From assembly GCA_902490355.1 (NCBI GenBank), contig CABUDN010000132.1, positions 1 through 6,734 on the forward strand: a stretch of DNA of 6,734 bases. The letters are read 5' to 3'. This document shows, piece by piece, positions 1-5,049 of the stretch. The notes beneath the pieces are model-generated. The model did not search any database. It saw nothing but the letters and a program-made list of their open reading frames with translations, and was not told where the DNA came from. A program made the translations under genes and the position numbers. The DNA is from an uncultured Oscillibacter sp. (GTDB lineage Bacteria > Bacillota > Clostridia > Oscillospirales > Oscillospiraceae). The number at the start of each line of letters is the position of its first letter. Within the stretch, counting starts at the first letter, position 1.

Positions 1-248
1 ACTTTCACCAGGTCCATCCCCGTGCGGATGTGGGAAAGGGTACGCGGCGCGGCGATCATGGCGGCCACGCAGGCGGGGGTATCCGGGTCCAGCTGGGCGA
101 TGGGGACAATTTGGGTGCGGTCCTCATAGCGCCGGGGGAACCAGCTGATGAGATCGCCCAGAGTAGCAATGCCCAGCTTTTCCAGCGCCTTGGCCCGCTG
201 GGGACCGATGCCGTGGATGAACTGGACACTGGTTTTGAGATCTGCCAT
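1..248 (-). CDS. recG: ATP-dependent DNA helicase RecG, N-terminal part (cut by window edge)
   Basis: RecG is a superfamily 2 helicase that remodels stalled replication forks and branched recombination intermediates. Only the first 82 codons are present; the gene runs off the left edge, so the helicase motifs cannot be seen. The visible part fits the RecG N-terminus: a helix-hairpin-helix-like stretch IHGIGPQRAKALEKLGI (residues 11-27), then GDLISWFPRRYEDRT (31-45), where FPRRYEDR is a typical RecG signature just before the OB-fold wedge domain. The ATG at 248 is preceded by AAAGGAGG (256-263) with a 7-base spacer, which supports the start. It has its own promoter (280-308) and lies after the folA terminator, so it is probably transcribed separately from thyA-folA. 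The identification is strong; whether the rest of the gene is intact is unknown. Confidence 0.9.
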   Translation of the reverse strand, partial: MADLKTSVQFIHGIGPQRAKALEKLGIATLGDLISWFPRRYEDRTQIVPIAQLDPDTPACVAAMIAAPRTLSHIRTGMDLVK

Positions 249-279
249 ACCGCTGCCTCCTTTCGATTTGGATGGCACC

Positions 280-308
280 ATTATACGCACTTTTGAGGAA
301 CTTGAAAA
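280..308 (-). promoter_or_regulatory. Sigma-70-type promoter for recG
   Basis: Read on the minus strand there is a perfect -10 box TATAAT (280-285) and, 17 bases upstream, TTTTCA (303-308), which matches the -35 consensus at 4 of 6 positions. Transcription would start near 273, giving a leader of about 25 bases before the recG ATG. This is a motif call without experimental support. Confidence 0.7.
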
Positions 309-411
309 GAACCGGTTTTCAAAAGGGTGCCGGGGAAGTGGAAAGACTGTGGAAAACGTCAGGGGAAAAAAGCGGTTCCGGCGGTCCGGACCGCACTGCT
401 GTTTGCACAGT

Positions 412-449
412 AAAACCGCCCTGCCGCGTAGCTCCGGCAGGGCGGTTTT
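412..449 (-). terminator. Intrinsic terminator after folA
   Basis: A perfect 15-bp inverted repeat (412-426 paired with 435-449) encloses an 8-base loop. It begins 10 bases beyond the folA stop. The stem is GC-rich in the middle, with an A4 run at one base and a T4 run at the other, so either direction gives a hairpin ending in U residues. On the minus strand the U run is short and is followed by AC. No plus-strand gene ends here, so it most likely ends the thyA-folA transcript and insulates recG. Confidence 0.85.
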
Positions 450-459
450 TGTCAAAATA

Positions 460-957
460 TCAGATGTTTTTGTTAATATAGTCTACAAACTGGTAGGTCA
501 GGCCGTTTTCCTCCACCGGATCGCTGACGCACTCCACTTCCCATCCCGGGAGCTTGTCCAGATTGGGGAAGAAGGTGTCGGCTCCTTCGGCCACGGCGTC
601 CACCCGGGTGAGATAGACCCGGGTGCACCGGGAGAGCAGGGCGGTGTAGACGCTGCCTCCGCCGATGACCCAGAGCTTGTCCGGGTCCTCATCGGCCGCG
701 GCGTCCAGGGCTTCCTGCAGACTGGAGACGATCACAGCGCCCTCCCGGTCGAAGTCGGCGTTGTGGGTGATGACGATGTTGCGCCGGCGGGGCAGGGGCT
801 TGCCGCCGGGGAAGGAGTCCAGAGTCTTGCGGCCCAGGATCACCGTGCCGTCCAGAGTCATGGAACGGAAGCGGCGCATGTCCGTGGGCAGGGAGAAGAG
901 CAGGTCGCCGTCCCGGCCGATGGCCCAGGCGCGGTCTGTGACAACGATGGCATTCAT
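460..957 (-). CDS. folA: Dihydrofolate reductase
   Basis: Reduces dihydrofolate to tetrahydrofolate with NADPH in the cytoplasm, recycling the dihydrofolate that ThyA produces. The 165-residue length is normal for a chromosomal enzyme. Visible features are AIGRDGDLL at 12-20 (Met20 loop), LPTD at 23-26 with D26 as the substrate-binding acid, VILGRKTLDSFP (39-50), LPRRRNIVIT (55-64) with R58 aligned to the folate-binding arginine, and the nucleotide-binding VIGGGSVY (97-104). In the Met20 loop the E. coli Pro-Trp pair is Leu20-Phe21. I chose the ATG at 957 because family members begin MNAIVV-like and a modest GAAAGAAG lies 8 bases upstream. A TTG at 975 is in frame and overlaps the thyA stop (TTGA), but has no ribosome binding site. 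It lies 14 bases after thyA, so the two are co-transcribed. Confidence 0.95.
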   Translation of the reverse strand: MNAIVVTDRAWAIGRDGDLLFSLPTDMRRFRSMTLDGTVILGRKTLDSFPGGKPLPRRRNIVITHNADFDREGAVIVSSLQEALDAAADEDPDKLWVIGGGSVYTALLSRCTRVYLTRVDAVAEGADTFFPNLDKLPGWEVECVSDPVEENGLTYQFVDYINKNI

Positions 958-971
958 GAAAACATCTTCTT

Positions 972-1802
972 TCAAATGGCGATGGGGATCTGATCCTCGA
1001 AGGGGGCGGGGGTATAGCCCTCCAGGGAGAAGCTGTCCCGGGTGAAGGAATAGAAGTCCGTCACGCTGGGATCGATGGTAAAGCGGGGCGCCGGAGTGGG
1101 CGTCTGGGTGAGCATCTTTTCGATGATGGGGACGTGCCGGTCATAGATGTGGGCGTCGGCAATGACGTGGACCAGCTCACCGGCCTGTAGTCCGCTGACC
1201 TGGGCAAACATATGCACCAGCACGGCATACTGCACCACGTTCCAGTTGTTGGCGGCCAGCATGTCCTGGCTGCGCTGGTTCAAGATGGCGTTGAGGGTGT
1301 TGCCGGAGACGTTGAACGTCATGGAGTAGGCGCAGGGGTACAGGTGCATCTCGTGGAGGTCCTGGAAATTATAGAGGTTCGTCATGATCCGGCGGGAGGC
1401 GGGGTTGTGCTTGAGGTCATAAAGCACCCGGTCCACCTGGTCCATCTCCCCCTCGGGGTAGATGTGCTTGATGCCCAGCTGATAGCCGTAGGCTTTGCCG
1501 ATGGAACCGGTCTCGTCGGCCCACTGGTCCCAGATATGGGCGTTGAGATCATGGACGTTGTTGGATTTTTTCTGCCAGATCCACAGCAGTTCGTCCACCG
1601 CGGTTTTCCAATAGGTCCGCCGGAGAGTGAGAATGGGGAACTCCTCCTGGAGATTGTAGCGGTTGACAATGCCGAATTTCTTAATGGTATGGGCGGGGGT
1701 GCCGTCGTCCCAGTGGGGACGGACATTCTGGTCGGTATCCCACACGCCGGTGTCCAGAATCTCCCGGCAGGTGCGGATGAAAAGCGCGTCGGCCTGGCTC
1801 AT
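972..1802 (-). CDS. thyA: Thymidylate synthase
   Basis: Methylates dUMP to dTMP using methylene-tetrahydrofolate, yielding dihydrofolate; this is the de novo source of thymidylate. The 276-residue protein is full length. Key residues can be placed: E71 in DELLWIWQ, HIWDQWADETG (89-99), the phosphate-binding pair R137-R138 in SRRIM, the catalytic C157 in LYPCAYS, R177 and D180 in NQRSQDML, N188 in NWNVVQY, and H218/Y220 in DAHIYDRH. The dUMP-binding loop around residues 175-192 reads like the clostridial form rather than the E. coli one, from memory. The ATG at 1802 has AAAGGAGG (1809-1816) 6 bases upstream. It is the first gene of a two-gene operon with folA, driven by the promoter at 1833-1861. 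It is the folate-recycling ThyA, not the flavin-dependent ThyX. Confidence 0.97.
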   Translation of the reverse strand: MSQADALFIRTCREILDTGVWDTDQNVRPHWDDGTPAHTIKKFGIVNRYNLQEEFPILTLRRTYWKTAVDELLWIWQKKSNNVHDLNAHIWDQWADETGSIGKAYGYQLGIKHIYPEGEMDQVDRVLYDLKHNPASRRIMTNLYNFQDLHEMHLYPCAYSMTFNVSGNTLNAILNQRSQDMLAANNWNVVQYAVLVHMFAQVSGLQAGELVHVIADAHIYDRHVPIIEKMLTQTPTPAPRFTIDPSVTDFYSFTRDSFSLEGYTPAPFEDQIPIAI

Positions 1803-1832
1803 ACTCTGCCTCCTTTAGCCGTATTTTCACCC

Positions 1833-1861
1833 AGTATAGCAAAATCCGCCGGGAAAGACAA
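1833..1861 (-). promoter_or_regulatory. Extended -10 promoter for thyA-folA
   Basis: On the minus strand the -10 is TATACT (1833-1838), preceded by TGC to form an extended -10. The -35 TTGTCT (1856-1861) lies 17 bases upstream and matches consensus at 4 of 6 positions. The leader would be about 25 bases. The -35 is 23 bases from the -35 of the divergent regulator gene. Confidence 0.7.
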
Positions 1862-1883
1862 GCAATTTTGACCGGTGCAGCGG

Positions 1884-1902
1884 CTTGCCAAATGCGGGCA
1901 AG
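1884..1902. promoter_or_regulatory. Candidate operator: inverted repeat over the regulator promoter
   Basis: CTTGCC (1884-1889) and GGCAAG (1897-1902) are perfect inverted arms with a 7-base spacer. The left arm covers almost all of the -35 box TTGCCA, so a bound protein would block the promoter. The spacing suggests a dimeric DNA-binding protein. AraC-family proteins more often bind direct repeats, so autoregulation by the downstream gene is only a possibility, and 6-bp arms can occur by chance in GC-rich DNA. Confidence 0.35.
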
Positions 1903-1913
1903 TGCGGTAAGAT
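1885..1913 (+). promoter_or_regulatory. Promoter of the AraC-family regulator gene
   Basis: The -35 TTGCCA (1885-1890) matches consensus at 5 of 6 positions and the -10 TAAGAT (1908-1913) at 4 of 6, with a 17-base spacer. Transcription would start near 1920, leaving a short leader of about 18 bases that consists mostly of the ribosome binding site AAAGGAGG (1923-1930). An inverted repeat covers the -35 and part of the spacer and is listed separately. Confidence 0.6.
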
Positions 1914-1937
1914 GATCGGCGGAAAGGAGGCGGTGCC

Positions 1938-2786
1938 ATGACGGAGTGCGGCGGCGCGGACAAGCGGGGCTACCTGGATCAGGGCTTCCGCCTGTTCCAT
2001 TTGAAAGACACCCTGGCGCAGAAGCTCCAGCCCCACTACCATGAGTTTGACAAGATCATCCTGCCTCTTGGGGGCGGGGTGACCTATGTGGTGGAGGGCG
2101 TGGCGTATTTTCTCAAGCCCTGGGACATGCTGCTGGTCCAGCATAACCTCATTCACCGGGTGGCCATCGATCCCGATGCGCCCTATGAGCGGATCGTGAT
2201 CTGGCTGGGGCGGGAGTGGCTCGCCTCCCGCAGCGATCCCGGCGAACCTCTGGACGCCTGCTTTGAAACGGCCCGGCAGCAGGGCTTCCATCTGCTGCGC
2301 ACCGACGGGGACCGGCGGCTTTTCTACATGCAGAAGATCCAGCAGCTGGAGGAGGCCCTGTGCTCCACGGAGTTCGGCGCGGGCCGGATGGCGGATACTC
2401 TGTGCCAGCAGCTGCTCATTGGGGTGAACCGGGACATGCTGCGCTATCCCGCGGCCCGGGAGGAGCGGGACAGCTACCGGGTGGACCCCAAGATGGAGGA
2501 AGTGCTGCGCTATATCGCGGCCCATCTGGAGGAGCCGCTGTCCGTGGATCTGCTGGCCCGGGAGTTCTATCTCAGCCGGTACTATCTCATGCACCGGTTC
2601 AAGGCCGTCACCGGCTATACCGTCCACCAGTATATCAGCCAGAAGCGGCTGCTGCGGGCGGGAGAACTGATCCGGGAGGGCGTGCCGGTGATGAAGGCCG
2701 CGGAGCAGGCGGGGTTCCGGGAGTATTCCACCTTCCTGCGGGCCTTCCAGAACACCTTCCGCATGAGCCCCCGGGAATTCCGATGA
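1938..2786 (+). CDS. AraC-family transcriptional regulator with N-terminal cupin domain
   Basis: A 282-residue protein with the two-domain layout of ligand-responsive AraC regulators. Residues about 15-95 form a cupin-like sensor: PHYHEFDKIILPLGG (32-46), VEGVAYFLKPWDMLLV (52-67) and an H near 73, typical of a small-molecule-binding barrel. Residues about 183-282 are the DNA-binding part. The first helix-turn-helix is LSVDLLAREFYLSRYYLMHRF (201-221, with a linking KAVTG) and the second is VPVMKAAEQAGFREYSTFLRAF (249-270), ending in the AraC signature FRMSPREFR (274-282). The ATG at 1938 has AAAGGAGG 7 bases upstream. It is divergent from thyA and convergent with the alcohol dehydrogenase gene. 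The ligand and targets cannot be read from the sequence; the adjacent oxidoreductase operon is a plausible target by proximity only. Confidence 0.92.
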   Translation: MTECGGADKRGYLDQGFRLFHLKDTLAQKLQPHYHEFDKIILPLGGGVTYVVEGVAYFLKPWDMLLVQHNLIHRVAIDPDAPYERIVIWLGREWLASRSDPGEPLDACFETARQQGFHLLRTDGDRRLFYMQKIQQLEEALCSTEFGAGRMADTLCQQLLIGVNRDMLRYPAAREERDSYRVDPKMEEVLRYIAAHLEEPLSVDLLAREFYLSRYYLMHRFKAVTGYTVHQYISQKRLLRAGELIREGVPVMKAAEQAGFREYSTFLRAFQNTFRMSPREFR

Positions 2787-2821
2787 AAAAACCGCGGACA
2801 GGAATCGACCTGTCCGCGGTT
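2786..2821. terminator. Shared bidirectional terminator between the convergent genes
   Basis: A perfect 13-bp inverted repeat (2790-2802 paired with 2809-2821) with a 6-base loop starts just after the regulator stop codon. On the minus strand the hairpin runs straight into six T residues (complement of A 2786-2791), making a strong terminator for the alcohol dehydrogenase transcript, whose stop is 26 bases upstream. On the plus strand it is followed by a looser T-rich stretch (GCTTGTTTT), so termination of the regulator transcript is likely too, but weaker. Confidence 0.88.
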
Positions 2822-2847
2822 GCTTGTTTTGCCGGAATGCGGGATGC

Positions 2848-4032
2848 TCAGTCCCGGGCACACAGATGGAGAATCTCCGTCATCTCCTCGGGGCCGATCT
2901 TGACGAAGCCGCCGAAGGGGAAGCCTGCGGGCTTTTCGGCCCGGTGGGCCACCATGGCGGGGATGTCCTCGGTCTTGGCGCCGACCTCTGCCAGGGTGAC
3001 GGGCAGGCCCAGGGAGCGGAAGAACTCCCGCAGACGGGCAATGCCGGCCCGGGCTGTGACCTCGGGATGGGCGAAGTCCATCTCGCAGCCAAAGACCTCC
3101 ACGGCGAACTTGGCAAAGCGCATCACGTCGTGGTTCATGACAAATTCCATCCACGCGGGCATCACCACCGCCAGGCCTGCGCCGTGGGCGCAGTCGTAGA
3201 AGGCGGAGAGCTCATGCTCGATCTGGTGGCTGGCCCAGTCCTGAGCACGGCCGATGCCGCAGCTGTTGTTGTGCGCCAGCATGCCGGCCCACATGAGGTC
3301 CGCCCGGGCGGCGTAGTCGTCGGGCTGGGCAATGGCCTTGGGTGCGGCAGCCAGAATGGTCTTGAGCAGGGCATGGCACAGCCGGTCGGTGAGGTCCACG
3401 TCCGTGGTGTTGGTGAAGTAGCGCTCACAGATATGGGCGATCATGTCCGCAGCGCCGCTGGCGGTCTGATAGGCCGGCAGGGAGCAGGTATAGCGGGGAT
3501 TGAGGACGGAGAACTTGGGCCGGATCACGTCGGTCTTGGGGCAGCCCCACTTGAGGTTGCCTTCCTCCAACGTGATGACGCAGCTGTCGCTGCCCTCGCT
3601 GCCCGCGGCGGAGATGGTCAGCACAGTGCCCACGGGCAGCGTGCGCTCGATCTTGGCCTTGCCGGTGAAGAAGTCCCAGAAGTCCCCGTCATAGGGCACA
3701 CCGAAGCCGATGGCCTTGGCGGTATCGATGACGGAACCGCCGCCCACGGCCAGGAGGAAGTCCACATTCTCCCGGCGGCAGATCTCGATGCCCTCGTAGA
3801 CCTTGCCGCTGCGGGGGTTGGCCTGCACGCCGGAGAGCTCGAAGTAGGGAATGCCCTCAGCCTGCAGGGAAGCGGTTACGGCGTCATAGGCGCCGTTGCG
3901 CTTGACGGAGCCGCCGCCGTAGACCAGCAGCACCCGGCTGCCGCCGAAGCGCTTGACGAGAGCACCGGTGTTTTGTTCCTCACCGTCACCGAAGGCAAAG
4001 AGTGTGGGAGAGTAGAATACGAACCGATCCAT
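2848..4032 (-). CDS. Iron-dependent alcohol dehydrogenase, butanol dehydrogenase (BdhA/YugJ) type
   Basis: Interconverts alcohols and aldehydes or ketones with NAD(P)H and a bound divalent metal; in this subgroup the usual direction is aldehyde reduction. The 394 residues match the family length. The N-terminal nucleotide-binding domain shows VLLVYGGGSVKRNG (35-48), GVQANPR (68-74) and AVGGGSVIDTAKAIG (95-109). The helical metal domain shows D196 and H200 in ADMIAHICERYF, H269 in SHQIEHELSAFYD and H283 in CAHGAGLAVV, the full Asp-His-His-His metal set with family spacing. The YGGGS and DWxSHxIEHE patterns point to the clostridial butanol dehydrogenase branch. I start at ATG 4032 because AGAAGGG (4041-4047) is 8 bases upstream; the in-frame TTG at 4038 is too close to it. 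It is third in the oxidoreductase operon, 42 bases after the hydroxyacid dehydrogenase. The substrate is unknown. Confidence 0.93.
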   Translation of the reverse strand: MDRFVFYSPTLFAFGDGEEQNTGALVKRFGGSRVLLVYGGGSVKRNGAYDAVTASLQAEGIPYFELSGVQANPRSGKVYEGIEICRRENVDFLLAVGGGSVIDTAKAIGFGVPYDGDFWDFFTGKAKIERTLPVGTVLTISAAGSEGSDSCVITLEEGNLKWGCPKTDVIRPKFSVLNPRYTCSLPAYQTASGAADMIAHICERYFTNTTDVDLTDRLCHALLKTILAAAPKAIAQPDDYAARADLMWAGMLAHNNSCGIGRAQDWASHQIEHELSAFYDCAHGAGLAVVMPAWMEFVMNHDVMRFAKFAVEVFGCEMDFAHPEVTARAGIARLREFFRSLGLPVTLAEVGAKTEDIPAMVAHRAEKPAGFPFGGFVKIGPEEMTEILHLCARD

Positions 4033-4074
4033 GTACAAAACCCTTCTTTCTGAAAAATAAGGTGGAAAACAACA

Positions 4075-5049
4075 TCAATAGCCCCGGCTGCGGTCCACCA
4101 GGTGGCGCAGGGGACGGCCGGCGGCGTAGTTGGCCAGGTCCTCACAGAACATGTCCACATTGGAATCGCAGGTGTGGCCCAGGGTGAGATTGCCGGAGGT
4201 GTGGGGGGTGAGCACCAGGTTTTTGGCATCCCACAGGGGATCGTCCTGGGGCAGCGGCTCGGGAACCATGACGTCCAGGGCGGCACCGGCGATGGCGCCG
4301 GAGTTCAGGGCCTCCACCAGGGCGGGCTGGTCGATGGCGGTGCCCCGGCCCACGTTGATGACGATGGCGTCGGAGGGCAGCAGGGCGATGCGCTCCCGGC
4401 TGAGGATGCCGGCGGTCTCGGCTGTGCCGGGCAGGGCCATGACCAGAATGGTGGTCTTGGGCAGCACGGCATCCAGATCGGCGATGGGGTGCATCTCGTC
4501 GTAGACATCCGCCCGGGCCTTGCCGCTGCGGCTGATGCCGATGATGCGGCCGGCGCCCATGCCCCGCATCCGGGCGGCTACGTTGCTGCCGATGTCGCCG
4601 GCGCCCAGAATGGTGACCTCGCTGTCCCGGATGGAACGGATGGTGCGGGGGAGCGGCCACTGGTGCTGGCGCAGGGGCTCGGCAAACTCCGGCAGCCGCC
4701 GCAGCAGCATCAGCGTGACCATCACCACATGCTCGGCGATGGTGACGCCGTAGCTGTTGGAGTTGGTGAGCATGCAGTCGGGATTGGCGAAGATGCCGTC
4801 GTTTTTGCAGTAGACATCCACACCGGCGGAGGAGGCGCAGTACCATTTTAATGTGGCGGGCGCGGTGCGCAGCAGCTCAGGGGACTGGGCATAGAGCACC
4901 TCGCAGTGCTGCAGGCACGCCTTGGCCTCGTCAAACTGGCTGGACGTGAAGAAGTGGGGAACAAAGCCCGCCGCCTGGGCGGCCTGGGTGATCTGGGCCT
5001 TGTGGGCGTCGGTGAGGAAATCCTGGAAAATACAGACTTCGCGGTTCAT
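4075..5049 (-). CDS. D-isomer-specific 2-hydroxyacid dehydrogenase
   Basis: Reduces a 2-oxo acid to the D-2-hydroxy acid (or the reverse) with a nicotinamide cofactor; glyoxylate, hydroxypyruvate or a similar 2-oxo acid are the usual substrates for proteins of this form. The 324-residue enzyme is complete and has no C-terminal ACT domain, which argues against SerA. The catalytic domain includes SSAGVDVY (73-80) and TNSNSYGVTIAEHV (95-108). The Rossmann domain has GAGDIG (149-154). The catalytic set is R235 in INVGRGTAID, E264 in VPEPLP and H283 in TPHTSG. After the second strand the sequence is GISRSGK (171-177), with no acidic residue, which suggests NADPH rather than NADH. The ATG at 5049 overlaps the stop of the upstream flavoprotein gene (ATGA). 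The ribosome binding site AAGGAGGT (5059-5066) lies inside that gene, so translation is likely coupled. Confidence 0.92.
   Translation of the reverse strand: MNREVCIFQDFLTDAHKAQITQAAQAAGFVPHFFTSSQFDEAKACLQHCEVLYAQSPELLRTAPATLKWYCASSAGVDVYCKNDGIFANPDCMLTNSNSYGVTIAEHVVMVTLMLLRRLPEFAEPLRQHQWPLPRTIRSIRDSEVTILGAGDIGSNVAARMRGMGAGRIIGISRSGKARADVYDEMHPIADLDAVLPKTTILVMALPGTAETAGILSRERIALLPSDAIVINVGRGTAIDQPALVEALNSGAIAGAALDVMVPEPLPQDDPLWDAKNLVLTPHTSGNLTLGHTCDSNVDMFCEDLANYAAGRPLRHLVDRSRGY

Noticed and set aside
350..359. TGTGGAAAAC resembling a DnaA box
   Set aside because: It is a single site one base off the 9-mer consensus. There is no cluster of boxes, no AT-rich unwinding region and no dnaA or dnaN nearby.
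148..993. A 281-codon plus-strand frame crossing recG, the terminator and folA
   Set aside because: It runs through a strong terminator hairpin and antisense to two well-identified genes, and its translation resembles no family I know.
1827..2861. A 344-codon open frame on the minus strand, antisense to the AraC-type gene
   Set aside because: The plus strand encodes a clear cupin/AraC protein with promoter and ribosome binding site. The antisense frame is low in motif content, crosses the terminator hairpin, and would run into the thyA promoter.
2824..4053. A 409-codon open frame on the plus strand, antisense to the alcohol dehydrogenase gene
   Set aside because: It mirrors a gene with full family motifs. 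GC-rich third positions leave few stops on the opposite strand, and the translation is rich in Gly, Ala and Val without any recognisable motif.
4033..4074. Possible separate promoter or terminator between the hydroxyacid and alcohol dehydrogenase genes
   Set aside because: The 42-base gap holds a ribosome binding site but no hairpin and no paired -35 and -10 boxes, so read-through within one operon is the simpler reading.
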